Under the pieces are notes generated by a model, which saw only the letters and a program-made list of their open reading frames with translations, did no database searches and was not told where the DNA came from. The translations under genes were made by a program, and so were the position numbers. Below, in pieces: positions 34,984-47,960 of a stretch of 64,000 nt of DNA. This DNA is from Cymbidium sinense (Eukaryota; Streptophyta; Magnoliopsida; Asparagales; Orchidaceae): positions 2,380,976 to 2,444,975 of the forward strand of contig CM038215.1 of assembly GCA_021442155.1 (NCBI GenBank), in the 5' to 3' direction. Every line of letters begins with the position of its first letter. Positions within the stretch are counted from its first letter, which is position 1.

Positions 34984-37900
34984 TGATTAATTTTTTTATT
35001 TGGAATGTTAGGGGTATTGGGACTCTCGTTGTCCGCAACCATGTTAGAAGCCTTTGACGTACTCATAACATAGCCTTACTTATTGTTATTGAACCATTCA
35101 TACACTCCTAAGATCACCGTTGCTAGAATGTTTGGCTTTCAAAACTTCTTTTGTAATATTAATAATAAAATTTGGTGTTTTTGGAATAATTTAGTCAACA
35201 TCTCTATCCTTGATGACCTTCATCAATTGGTTAATGTTCAAATCTCATTGGGTGAATTTTATGCTCTTGGTTCATTTATTTATGCATCTTGTAATAGAAC
35301 TGGTAGGAGCATCCTTTGGGATAACTTAAGAACCTTTGCCTTTATCAACAAACCTTGGTTGGTTGGTGGTGATTTCAATACTATTCTCGCCTCGAAAGAA
35401 GGGAGGTTGCTCTCTAACATTCATTACATGGAAGACTTTTCTAATATGATTCTTGATTGTAAATCGATTGATTAGCTTTTTCCCAACTAATGGCATAATT
35501 CTAGACTTTGGCCGCTTGATAGGACCCTCTTTAATTCCCTTTGGATCAATCAATGGCCTCTTACTTGGTTGAACATTTAAGTAGAACTTTATATGACCAT
35601 GCTCCACTTTTCATTTCTCACAAAATCCTCCACACTACCATCCTCCCCTACTCCGTTTAGATTCCAAAATATGTGGATCCATTATAGTGAATTCATTAAT
35701 GTTGTTGACATTAATTGGCAGGCCCCTATTCATCCTGATAATTCTATTAAAGGCATGATTCACCTTTGGCTTAAGCTAAAAAGGCTTAAACAAAATCTAA
35801 ATTGGTGGAATAAGCATCATTTTAAAAATCTGTTTGCTAATCTCAAAAATATGGAACAACTTGTTTGCTCTCTTAAAGATGTTGTTTTGAATGACCCTAA
35901 TAAGCTTGATGAATTAAATGCAGCTAAAGATAACTTAATTAATTATCAGAATATGGAGGAAACTCAGCCAAAAGGCGCAAACATATTCATGGTGATAAAA
36001 AACACAAAGTACTTCCATGCTCTTTTTTTAAAAAAAGAAAGCCTTAAACTCTATTAAAAAAATCAAAAATGATAACGACACCTAGATTACTGATAATAAT
36101 GATATTAAAGATTCTGTCATACATCATTTCAAAATTTATTAAACAACAACCCCTCCTTAGAAGCCCTCTCCAACACACACCTGATCCCCTCTACGATCTC
36201 TACTAATGAAAACCACTTGCTCAATTTGTGTCCTACTGAAGTTGAGATTGGTAGTATTCTAAATAACATGAACACGACTTTTCGGCCCCAAAGGCACACA
36301 ACTCAAATCTTTCAACATTTGCCTATTATTAAGACTATTGATGTTGTTGATTGATTTTTTTGAGGGCAACCCTTTACCTAGATATTTTTCTAGTACTTCC
36401 ATTATTCTCATTCCCAAAATTAATAATCCTGAATCTTGGGGTGATTTCAGACCTATTAGCCTTTGCACCTTCTTTCATAAACTCATTGCTAAATTGATTG
36501 CTAATTGAATTATTCCACTGCTGCCTAAAATTATTTCCCCCAACCAAACTGGCTTCGTTAAAGGTAGAGCTATATCTGATAATATACCTCTAGCACAAGA
36601 GCTGATTCATAACATTGACATTCTTATCAGAGGTGGTAACATTTTTTTTAAACTAGACATCACTAAATCTTTTGACAACCTCTCTTGAGATTTCCTCTTT
36701 CAAATTCTTCATTTGCTTGGGTTTTCTGATTATTTTATCCACCTCATCAAAAATTGCATTACAAATGTTTAGTTTTCTGTTATCATGAATGGTGAATCCC
36801 TAGGTTTTTTCCCTATGAAGCATGGTTTGAGACAAGGGGATCTCATATCCCCCTCTCTTTTTATTATTGCTATTGAATATCTATCTAGGAGTCTGAATGA
36901 TCTTTTTTACAATAATCCTAAGATATATTATAGAACTCAAGGTGGTCTTCCTACCTCTCATCTTAGTTTTATTGATGACTTTATAATCTTTTGCAATTCC
37001 TCAATTCCTTACATTAAAACTATTAATAATCTTTTAAAATGGTGGCAACAAAAAGCGTCTTTTTTTTCAATGAAGGCAAAAGTTGTTTCATTCCTTCTTC
37101 TAAAATCACGAGCAATAGGACCAACCAAATCTTGAATTACTAATTTTCAACAACAACAACTTCCTCATTAAATATCTTGGTGCTACTTTTTAAAGGTCAA
37201 AAGATCTCACCTTTTGATGAGCTAATCCAAAAAATCTTTAATAAAATTTTTGTTTGAATTTCATTTTCTTTCATTTGGTGGTAGGCTCACTTTGATTAAG
37301 AGCACCCTTAACTCCATGCCTTTGTATCTCATTCAAACCATTATGCGACCAACTCTACCATTAATGAAGCGGCTCATTAACAAATTTTACGGGATCTAAC
37401 AATTCCTCTAAAAAAATGCCTTTGGACCTCTTAGTATAAAACACAGTGGCACTTGGTCTTGGATGTAAACCAATCAAGGAAACTATCACTTTTTCTTATA
37501 AACTTTGATGGAATTTTAGGAAAAATAATATTCATGGGCTAATTTCATGATAAATATCTAGGGTAAGCACCCTCTCATCACCTATAAAGATGGAGATTCT
37601 CCGTTTGGAAAAGACTTTGTTCATCAAATGGGATGCGAATCTTTAATTTCCTTGGGGATTAACTCTGGATCCTCTTTCTTTTGGCAAGATAACTGGACTG
37701 GAGGTGTGTCCATTGATGAATTACTTTCTACTCATTCCACTGCTGCTATTAAAGTGAACTCCTTCTGGTAGAATAATATGTGGAACAATAGTAAGCTTAT
37801 TGATTATATTTCTCCCTCTCTTTTAAATAAGCTTACTACTATTCCTATCATTCCTACCAATCAAGATCAGATCCTTTTTAAGCTTTCACATAATGGTGAT

Positions 37901-38960
37901 TTCAACTTTAAAAATGTTTGGATTCACATTAAAGAAGCTCATGATTTTTCTTATGTGTTTTTCAAACTTTGGAATAACAATATCCCTACTTCTTATTCTA
38001 TTCTTACTTGGCATATTTTGAAAAACTTCATCCCTATTGGCTCCTTATTGTGGGGTAAAGGTTTTCAATTACCTTCAAAATGCCAATGTTATTTCCACAT
38101 TGAGAATGTGAACCATGTTTTGTTAGTCCATTGCTTCTAAGCTTTGGATTTGGTATGATGACCTCTTTAACATTGTCATTTTCAATGGCTCCTTAAATTT
38201 ATAACTCCTTGAAGTTTATTTGACAACACTATTAAAGGTCACATTAAAGTCATAATTGCTATCACTCTTATTTGGTTCATATGGATGGACTGAAATGATG
38301 CAAAATATCATGAGATCCCTATGAACCACATGAGGATAATTGCTAGAACTAAAACAAAAAATTGACTTGTTTAATGCCAAATTAATTAAATACAAACAAT
38401 TCAAAGGGTGCAAATTTGTAGGCCAATAAACTAGGTTTTAACTTGTGGATCAACCCATCTATAAAGATGACAAGATTGTTTATTGGTTAAAATCTCATGC
38501 CAACACTATTAAAGTTAACACTGATGGCTTTGTATCTCCTAAAGGTTCAAGCTGTGGTGGCATTTTCAGAAATCTTAATGGAAAAGTCCTATGTGCTTTT
38601 GCATACCCCCTTAATCCTTGCTCTGTTCCTTTCTTTGAGCTCATGGCAATATAAAGCTCTTGAAATTTTCCTTCAAAAGGTTGGCTCAATATTTGGATTG
38701 AGGTGGATGCCCTTCTCTTGATCTTTTGACTTCCACAAATATGGGCAATACTGATGTACTACCTTCTTAAGCAAACTAGCTCTCCTTGCCCAACTCTACT
38801 TTAAAATCACTCATGTATGTGCGAGGTAATGCATGTGTTGATTATCTGGCCAATCTGGGTGCTAGATTGGATGGTATAAAATTCTTTGATCAACTAACCC
38901 TTCCTAAACAATTGTGTGGCTTGTTGGACAATCTTGGGCTTCCTTATCTCAAAATTAATC
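34984..38960 (+). pseudogene. Plus-strand LINE ORF2: endonuclease, reverse transcriptase, RNase H
   Basis: Endonuclease: MINFFIWNVRGIGT at 34984 and LVGGDFNTIL near 35360. Reverse transcriptase: IPKINNPESWGDFRPISLC (about 36410), NQTGFVKGRAISDNI, FFKLDITKSFDNLS-stop, GLRQGDLISPSLFIIAIEYL (36827-36886) and FIDD at 36968-36979, where plant LINEs usually have FADD or YADD. Zinc-binding region: SKCQCYFHIENVNHVLLVHC (about 38075-38135). RNase H: KVNTDGFVSPKGSSCGGIFR (about 38510-38570), WIEVDALLL (about 38692) and RGNACVDYLANLGA (about 38823-38864). Stops and shifts separate the pieces. Confidence 0.85.
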
Positions 38961-38999
38961 TAATCTATTGGATTCACCTGTTTCAATACATCTTTTACT

Positions 39000-41900
39000 G
39001 CATGATCATTTTCTATTTACTATTGTTACTTCTTTGGTCTTTGCTGATGCATCAACTTGATATCCCTTGTTGTTTACTTATCGATCTTTGTGGCATGTGA
39101 TGTTGGTATAATTGTCCTAGCTTTAATTGGGAGCTTACTACTTCTATTATTTGTACTGTTAATGTGCTACTGCTCCTTTGGAATTTGCTGATGCATCATC
39201 AAATTACTCCTTGTTGGTCCTTTGTTGAGCTAAGTTGCATCTGTTGTTGGTTTAATTATCCCAACCTTGTTTGGGGTCTTGCTGTTTCTGCCTCTCCTGT
39301 GCTCCATAACCTTACCTTCACAATCTGTAAGGAGAGATCTTGCAATATCCTGGCTATAACATTTTCTCTTCATATTTGGAATTATTTCTTGATTTCCAAT
39401 ATTCATCTTTGGGACTAGCTATTGGTCTGATTCTTTATGTTCCTTTGCTCTTTAATGGTTTATCTTATGTTGGATGCAACATCTATGTTGAAGGTTTAAT
39501 TATTGGTTGTTGGAATTTTGGGCCTTTTGTCCAGCAGGCTACACTTGGATTTGGTTTAATGTATTTGCTGTATGTCATTACTAACCCTAGTTTGCATACC
39601 TGTAAGGAAAGAATCAACAATACACTTGTTATTATTAATGGTTCTTTGCAGGTTTAGAATTATTTAATGACTTCCTTTCAGTATGATTTCTCTGAGGATA
39701 TAGTTCTGTTGCTAGCTTGTTCTCCTTTGTCCTCAAGGATTTCATTGATGAGACCCTTTTCAACCCCTATTGTGGCTCTATTACCCACTACTTTTTATTG
39801 GCTTATCCTATGCTTGCAATAATTATAGTGTTGTTTTAATCAATGGTTTGGATTTACGGATTCTATCTGTAGCTAACTTTGTGTTTGTTAGCTATTTGTT
39901 GCCTGGTGTTCTTCTCAATGTCTTTGCGATTCTCATCTGGGCTATTGCTGATCATTTTATTTGTTATTTTTTAACTTTTGGCTATGTTAAAATTGTGCAG
40001 ATCCAGCCTGTTGGTAATTATTATTCTATTACTCTTCATGATGCTTTTGGGGGTTTATTTTGTTTTGTTCAGTTGGCCTCTCTTGAGGTTGTGGGACATG
40101 ATGGCTTTATTTTTTTCTTGGTTGTTTCTTACCTCTCATTCTCTCAATGTTTATGTTGTTAATCAGGATGAATGTTGTTTTCACCTATATTTTTTTATTT
40201 CTGGTTCGCTAGTCTTGGCGGACCACTTCCTTAACTATCGGGATTTAACTTATGCATTGTATAATTTGAATGGTTGGTTTTATAACTTCTATTATTTTCT
40301 TTCTTGTTTGTTGGATGGTGGGATGATTGAGTCTTATATCCGAAATTTCTCTTGGGGTTGTTTATTTGGTTGTGGGGTGCTTTTGGTGTTGTCTTGATTG
40401 TCTTTGACAACCTCATTTTCCCTATCCAAGAGAGATTTTGCAATTTCTATTCAATTTTATTATTTCCTTGTAGGTTTGGACTTCCTTAATGGCTTCTCGG
40501 TTTTCACAATGGTGGTGGGTTTAAGCCTAGCTTTGATCGACTTTATCTAGAAGGTTTTTTCTATTGATTATCCTTTGAACCCTTTATGTTGCTATTTTAC
40601 ATCTCTACTTTTTATTGGAGTTTTATATGGTGGGTGTAATTTTTGTTTTATTTCTACCACTGTTGGCTTTTGGATTTTAGGGTCCTTTGTCCAGCAGGTT
40701 GTCTTTGTGGTTATTATTTGTTTCCTGCCTATTATTTCTCTGACTATTTCTGCTGTTAACAATTGGGCAACTATTGATTTCTCCTGCTGCTATTTTATCC
40801 CATTTGGTTCTGTTAAAATTGTGCAAATCCTTGTGATTATCCATCTGATTATTTGGATCTTTACATTTGCTTTGTTTACTCCGATTGGGTGGACTCTTGG
40901 CCAACTTGTTGGTATTAACTGTCTTGGTTGTTGGCTGAACTGGATTAATACTCTTCATGTTGTCTCTGGGGTTTGTTTGTTTTTTTGTTCAAGCCTATTG
41001 AAGTTGTTGATTGCTTGGTGGCTTTTGTTTTGAACTTATTGATTTATTATATGCATATCATCTAAATTCATTGGTCTACTTTACTACTATTTTCTCCATC
41101 ATCTTTTGTTAAACTTGTATCTATTGCCTTTGTTTATTACGGATGGGTGGCTTTATGGCCAACTAACTAGTTTTTGTTGTCTTGGTTGTTTGTTGTCTTG
41201 GATATTTACTATCTTGGTTTTTCAGGATTTCTATGTTGGCTCCATCTTTGTTGGTTGTAGGACTTCAGGGTCCTATGTTCAACAAGTTGTTTCTGACATT
41301 GTTATTCTGATTATTTTTTGGTGATTGTGGTACAGGCTGCTTCCGAACCCTATTTTTATGCTCTATCTATTTGGTTACTAACTACTGCAATGTCTCCTCT
41401 GATTGAGAGGTTTTATGGCTAACTTGCTATCCCTTGCTGTCTTGGTTGTTGCTACATTGGCTATTTTTTGTCTTGGTTATCAACTGTCTTATTTTTTTAA
41501 TTCTAATGTTGACCCTTATTTGAATTCCATTTATCTTAGTGGGTTCCAATGTTGCATTGTTTTGTTGTTGTTGGGGTTGGCTTTCGATTTCCCCCTTGTT
41601 TTATGTAATATTGTCCATCTCCTGATAGTTGTGATCTACATTATCTACTATTTTCTCTATTCCCATCTGGGTTCGATTAGGTTTCTGCAGCAATCTTCTT
41701 AGTATGCACTATCTATTCTGAATGGGTGGTACTATGGACAGCTGCTACCTTTTGTTGTCTTGCTATCTTGGTTGTTTATTGATCTGGATTATCCGATTTT
41801 TGGTCCTCAATGCTGCTACTGGAGCTGTAGCTCTGACTATCTTTATTTGGTGCTATTTTTGGTAGGTTGCAGTCTATTTCCTGTGTTGGGTTATGCTGCC

Positions 41901-42030
41901 TTCCTATACAATTGCTTTTTTGCCAACTACTGATATGGATATTAATAAGGGGGTTGTTCACATCTGCATTCATTATTATGTTTGGGTTCATTTTCTTGCC
42001 TTTACTTCTAGGTTGTCCTCTGTCGAAAGA

Positions 42031-42087
<57 letters not shown>

Positions 42088-42869
42088 TATATATTATATA
42101 TATATCTCATTGACTTGCTTAGGATTTAACTACCTCTCTTTGTTTTCTTGTGGAGGTTTATATCTATTTCTCTTCTTGATATGACTTTTCATGAGGTTAC
42201 GGAAAGATGGCTCATTCTCATATGTATAAGTATTCTTATGTCAGGGTGACTATATTGATGATACTTTTCTTGCATGGGACCCCATATCCTTCTGCCCTTT
42301 GCAATTTCCTCTCTATATTATATATATGGTTTTGTTTAGGTTTCGTAATAAAGCCATGACTTTCAACAACTATGCTATCTTCTCGAGTTTGTTGGCTATG
42401 ATGGCGTGATTATTTCACTCCCTTTTGGTTTGGTAGTAGCTCTTGTGATGTAACCCTTAAAGTTTGGATGCTCATATTTGCATCTACCCATCTTGTGTGG
42501 TGGCTTGAGCCTTCTCAGCTTTTACTATCATTCTCGATTATCTTTGTTTTCATTTATCTTTTTGTCTTATTACCTTAACTACTCTAATCTCTTTCTGTTT
42601 ACATTTTTGCAGGTGCTTCTCTCTTGTCCTCTTGCAAGTTTGCTCCATAGTGTCATGCATTCTCACATCCTGCAAAGCATTGGCCCTAATCTTCCATTGG
42701 CTTATTATGTTAATCAATTTCTATCTTTTGATTGCTTTAATGTCAACTTTTGCTTTTGGATGTACTTAGATAGCGGATAAACTCCTTAGGCTGATTGTAG
42801 CTCTTTGAGCGATAGTTAGTTTATCCTGGACTTTGTAACCCTCTTTTTGTGGCAATAAAATACATGGGG
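39000..42869 (+). other. Long T-rich 3' region of the plus-strand LINE with internal repeats
   Basis: About 3.9 kb of T/G-rich DNA between the RNase H and the element's 3' end. Diverged internal repeats are visible. GGCCTTTTGTCCAGCAGGC (39519) recurs as GGTCCTTTGTCCAGCAGGTT (40681) and GGTCCTATGTTCAACAAGTT (41270). TTGTCTTGGTTGTT-like words recur near 40917, 41168, 41434 and 41756, each after a TGGCCAACT-like word. Open frames of 70-150 codons occur but are hydrophobic by composition (TTT/TTG/GTT) and show no conserved domain, so I do not call them genes. An AT run sits at 42034-42085. Confidence 0.7.
42034..42085. repeat. (AT)n microsatellite in the LINE 3' region
   Basis: Alternating AT of about 50 bp inside the plus-strand LINE tail; it creates a spurious Ile-Tyr repeat if translated. 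Confidence 0.9.
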
Positions 42870-44318
42870 TTTCCTAAAAACCCTAAACCCTAAAATAACC
42901 TAAACCTAAACCCTAAATAACCACTAAACCTTAAACCCACTAAAAACCTTAAACTAAACCTTAACCCCAAACCTTAAACCAAATAAAACTTAACCTAACT
43001 ATCTTAAACCCCCACATACCATAAACCCTCTCACTATAAAACCCTAACCTCCCTAAACCTGACCACCTCCCACCACTCTGACCCTCCTAAACTAAACTCT
43101 ATTGACACTGGCCTTAACCCACCATATCACCCTAAACTCTAACTAAATCTCCACTAACCCAACCTAAAGTTCTACTGAGCCACTACTAACTGACCCTCCC
43201 TGACAGGCTGACTAAAGACCTTAACCCTAATACCTGAGCCACTGGGCCCATAAAACCTCTACTGATCCATAAACTGAGCCACACACCCCAACTACCACTA
43301 CCCACCCTAAACCCTAAATCTAAACCTACAACTAAATAATAAAATGTAAATAAAATAAATAAAAAACCTAAAACCTAAATGAAATAAATAAATAAATAAA
43401 AATCAAACCTATAAAATAAAATAAAATAAATTAGTTAAAATAAATTAAAATAAAATAAATAAAAACACTAAGAAAAAAATGAAGATAAGAATAAAAAAAA
43501 ATAAAAAAACATAAAATAAAATAAAATAAAATAAAATAAAAAATAAATACATAAAAACTAAATAAATACCTAAACCTAAAATAAAAAAAATAAAACCTAA
43601 AATAAATAAAAATAAAAATACCCAAACTAAGAAAACCTAAACTTAAAATAATCTAAACTAAAATAAATAAAACCTAAACCAAAATAAACCTAAACCCTAA
43701 TATGAATAAAATAAAATAAATTAAAAAAACCTAAACTAAACTAAAACTAAACAATAAAAAAATGAAAACCTAAATCCTAAACCTAAGAAAATAAAATAAA
43801 ACCTAAAACTCAAAATTAAAATAAAAAAAACCTAAAAAAATAAAGAAAAAGAAAATAAACCAAACTAAAAAAAATTAACATAAGCCTAAACTAAATAAAA
43901 ACTAAAATAAAAAACCTAAACTAAAATAAATAAACTAAATAAATAAAAAACTAAATACAAATAAAATAAAATAAATAAAATAAATAAAATAAACTAAATA
44001 TTCCTAAACCAACCAGGTTTACTTAATTTAAAAAAAATTCCAAACCATAAACCCTAAACCTAAACCCTAAACATAAAACTAAACCCAAACCCTACCCACC
44101 TACACTAAACCTAAACTAAAATAAAAAATAAAACCTAAACCAAAATAAAATATAAAACTAAACTAAAATAAACCTAAACTTAAACATAAACCTTAAAATA
44201 AAAATTAAAATCTAAAATAAAATAAATAAACTTAAAATAAATAAACTAAATTAAATAAAATTAAAATAAAAATAAGTTAAAATAAAATAAAATAAACTAA
44301 AATAAATTAAACATTAAG

Positions 44319-44335
44319 TGAATTTGAATTTGTTC
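44319..44335 (+). other. Possible remnant of the GRP 3' UTR end
   Basis: Seventeen bases TGAATTTGAATTTGTTC, identical to the last part of the GRP 3' UTR at 54490-54506, followed by A-rich then CCACTAAAC repeats as after the GRP copies. Short and AT-rich, so chance is possible. Confidence 0.35.
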
Positions 44336-45955
44336 ACCAAAAAACCACTAAACTTAACCTAAATCTTAATCACTGAGCCTAACCATAAAACCCCAAACCT
44401 AACTGACCCTAAACTAAACCTGAGCCACACACTAACCACAACCTAACCCTAGCCACCCTAAGGCTAAATCCCTAAACATTGGGTTAATGCTAAGCCCAAA
44501 TAATGCTCAAGCCTCACAAACCCTAAACCCTAAACCATAAACCTTAAGATCTAAACCTAAACTACTGATAACCTACAAAAAATAAATAAATACTTAAACC
44601 TAAATAAAATAAAAAAATTATAAAAAATAAACTAAAATAAAACTACTAAACCTAAACCTAAAATAAAATAAAATAATAAAAAATAAAATAAATTAAAAGT
44701 AAAATAAAAAAACTAATCTAAAACTAAAAAACTAAAAAAAGATAAAAAATAAAATAAATAAAATAAAATAAAAAAAAAGACCTAAATAAAATAAAATAAA
44801 ACTTAAAAAAAACCTAAAATAAATAATAACCTAAACTCAAACTTTAAAAAATAAAATAAAATAAAATAAAATTAACAAAATAAAATCAACCTAAACTTAA
44901 ACTAAAATAAAATAAAACCTAAACCTAAAATAAATTTAATGTGAATAAAATAAAATTAAAATGAACATAAACCTAAACTAAAATAAAACCTAAAATAAAC
45001 CTAAAATAAAACCTAAAACCTAAACCTAAAAAATAACATAAAACCTAAACCTAAACTTAAATAAAAATAAAATGTAAAATAAAATAAAATAAAATAAAAC
45101 TCAACTAAAAGATAAACCTAAACTTAAAAAATAAACTAAAATAAAACCTAAACTAAAATATAAACTAAATAAAATAAAAAATAACATAAAAATTCAAATC
45201 AAATCAAATAAATAAATAAATAACAAAATAAACTTCAACTGTCGGTTTGCTTAATTTTTTTTAAAACCCTAAAGCTACTGAACTTATAATCCTAAACCAA
45301 CACCCTAAACTCTAAACTCTACCCTACCCTAAACCTAACAAAACTAGCCACGGACCACTGACCCTAAACCCTAGGCTCCACCCAAAACCCTCTCCCAAAC
45401 CTAACTACACTACCCCACCCACCTCACCCTAAACTAAAATATAAAACTAAAATAAATAAACTAAAACTAAAATAAACCTAAATAAGACATAAAACCTAAA
45501 CTAAAATAATAAAATAAAACTTAAATTTAAAATAAAAAATAAAACCTAAACCTACAAAATAAAAATAAACTTAACTAAAAATAAACTAAACCACAAACAT
45601 AAACTAAAAAAAACTAAAATAAATAAACTAAAATAAATAAAAAAAATATATAAACCTAAATTAGAATAAAAATAAAATAATCTAAAAAATTAAAATTAAA
45701 TAAACCTAAACTTACAGGTTTGTAATATAAAAAAATCCTATGCAAAACTAACCCTCTACAATGCTAAAACCCTATACAAATCCTAAAATCAAACCCTAAA
45801 CCTTAAACCCTAATCCAACCCTAAAACCTTAAACCCTAAACCACCAAACCCTAAACCACTAAAACTAAACCCCAAACCCTAAACCTAAACCTAAATTAAC
45901 TAAATAAATTAAAAAATAAACTCTAAAACATAATAAAACTAAACCTAAAAAAACC

Positions 45956-46407
45956 TAAGAATGGGAAGACAGCGAACATCACGTCAAGCTCAATCTAGAT
46001 CTGGTTGTGGAGGTGAAGGCGGAGGCGGGTTATCAGATGGTGGTGGGGATCTAGAGGTGATGGTGGATATGGAGGTGGTGGTCAAGTGGTGGTTATGGAT
46101 GCGAGGAATGGCAGAGGTTAAAACCTTCGGTGGTAGGGAGAGATGATATGATGGTGGATCCCGCTACTCGAGAGGCAGGAGGTTTTGAAGTGGCTGGAGA
46201 AATAAAAGAATGGTCTATCGATCTATTGCTTATGGAGCTGTGTCTTCTGAGTAGAGGCGATTCTAGTTATCTAGGTTTTGATTTGCTCTATGCATGCTCA
46301 TTTTTCATCTATGTCATCGCTTGTGTCTTAGAAAACTTGGTGTGTTACTTGGTTGATGAAATTAAAAAGAAGAAATATTGAATTTGAATTTATTCTCAGT
46401 TAAAAAA
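45956..46407 (+). pseudogene. GRP mRNA 3' fragment, copy 2
   Basis: Begins AAGAATGGGAAGACAG right after CCTAAA repeats. Remnants of the RRM end (NIT-like, then QA-S-S) lead into Gly-rich coding such as GGGGEGGGGLSDGGGDLE and GGYGGGGQVVVMD, with frameshifts. A SRGR-like end with stops follows, then the shared 3' UTR (CTATGCATGCTCATTTTTCA, GTTGATGAAATTAAAAAGAA) up to TTCTCAGTTAAAAAAAAC. Same 5' breakpoint and same 3' end as the other copies. No intron is visible, as expected for a cDNA-derived fragment. Confidence 0.8.
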
Positions 46408-47290
46408 AACCAAAAATCCTAAACCATAAACTAAAACCTAGACCTAAAACCTAAACGATCAACCCTAAACCCTAATCCAAAACCACAAACCCCAAACCCT
46501 AAACCATAAACACTAAAACCATAAACCCTAAACCACAAACTCTAAACCCTAAACCCCAACCCCAAACCCTAAACTCATAACCTTAAACCCTAAACCAACT
46601 AACCCAAACCCTAAACCCTAAACCCTAAACCCTAAACCTCAAAAGCTAAAACCTAAACCTAAACTAAATAAAACCTAAAATAAAATAAATTAAAAAATTA
46701 AAATAAAATTAAAATAAAATAATATAAAACCTAAACTAAAACCTAAACCTAAACCTAAACTAAGAGGAAAATAAAATAAAATATAAAAAGTAAAAAAATA
46801 AATAAAAAACATAAACTTAGAAAATAAAACTTAAATAAAATAAAACTAATCTAAAATAAAATAAAATAAACTAAAATAAAATAAAAAATTAAATAAAACC
46901 TAAACCTAAAAAATAAACCTAAAATAAATAAATAAAACCTAAACCCTAAACAGAAAGAAAACCTAAACCTAAAATAAATAAATAAACTAAAATAAACAAA
47001 ACTAAAATAATAAAACCTAAACCTAAACCCTAAATAAATTAAAATAAGCTAAAATAAACCTAAACCTAAAAAAAAAAACCTACAAATAAACCTAAAATGA
47101 ATAAAACCTAAACATAAACCTAAAAAATAAAATAAAGCCTGACCTAAACCTAAAAATAAAAATAAAACCTAAACTTAATAAATAAAATAAAAATAAAACT
47201 AAACTAAAATAGACTAAACTAAACTAGACCTAAAACAAACTACAATAAAACCATAAAAAATAAATTAACCTAAAATAAATAAACTAAACA

Positions 47291-47960
47291 ATAAACAACA
47301 ACAACAACAACAAGCCATTATCTCCTAGTGGTCAACTACATGAATCCTTGTCTCCATTATGTCTTATTATGTCAAATTCTCATTCAATTCAAGTATACTA
47401 AGGTCATTTCTTATACATCTTAACCTTGTCTTATTAGGTCTACCTCTACCTTTCTTAACATAAGGCAAATCTAATACATCTACTCTCCTAACAGGGTCAT
47501 TGGACTGCAGACGCTTTATTTGGCCAAACCATCTAAGGCCACTCTCTCTAATTTTATTTACCACTAGAGCTACTCTAACTATTTCTTGAACAAACACATT
47601 TCACATTTTATCTCTAAGAGTAAAGCCACTCATCCACCTGAGCATCCTCATCTCTGCAACACTTAACTTAATCTCATTCTTCTCTTTTATTAGCCAACAT
47701 TCTGCACCATAAATCATTGCAGGTCTTACCACCATCTTATAAAATTTTTCTTTAAGTTTAAGCAGACTTTTCTATCACTGGCGTAGGATGCATTCCTCCA
47801 CTTCAACCATCCGACTTGAATTCTACTAATAACATCTCCATCTATTTCACAATCATTTTAAATAATAGCTTAAATATTTGAATCACTTAAACTTTTAATG
47901 ACTTGTTCACTAACGCTCATAACGACCACTATAACTTGTAACTAAAATTACACTCCATAA
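47291..47960 (-). mobile_element. LINE 3' end, copy 1 (5'-truncated, TTG tail)
   Basis: The minus strand encodes the C-terminus of a plant LINE polyprotein: [20 protein letters not shown], then [40 protein letters not shown] and LPYVKKGRGRPNKTRLRCIR, with one internal stop. It ends with a (TTG)n tail (47291-47311 on the plus strand as CAACAA...), typical for this LINE group. The element is truncated at about 47960, where array repeats resume, about 100 bp before the tag at 48058. Confidence 0.85.

Larger units (their letters stand above)
33259..42869 (+). mobile_element. Full-length plus-strand LINE inserted in the array
   Basis: A ~9.6-kb LINE of a different family from the three at the left. 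ORF1 (33471-34806) has a DUF4283-like domain and a CCHC knuckle. ORF2 (34984 to about 38950) has endonuclease, reverse transcriptase (FIDD at 36968-36979), zinc-binding region and RNase H. A very long T-rich 3' region (about 39000-42869) ends in TTGTGGCAATAAAATACATGGGG. Both ends abut CCCTAAA repeats, so it inserted into the array, whose block B resumes in the same orientation. Frame breaks show it is dead. A target-site duplication cannot be told apart from the repeats. Confidence 0.85.

Noticed and set aside
41867..42129. Ile-Tyr repeat protein
   Set aside because: Translation of an AT microsatellite.
39000..42180. Hydrophobic plus-strand proteins of 70-150 residues, resembling membrane proteins
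   Set aside because: The Phe/Leu/Val/Ile/Cys bias follows from T/G-rich DNA in the LINE tail. Frames are not repeated consistently between the internal repeats, and no start or conserved motif supports them.
43431..43625. Phe/Tyr-rich minus-strand frame
   Set aside because: Produced by TTTTATTTTA repeats of the array read on the minus strand.
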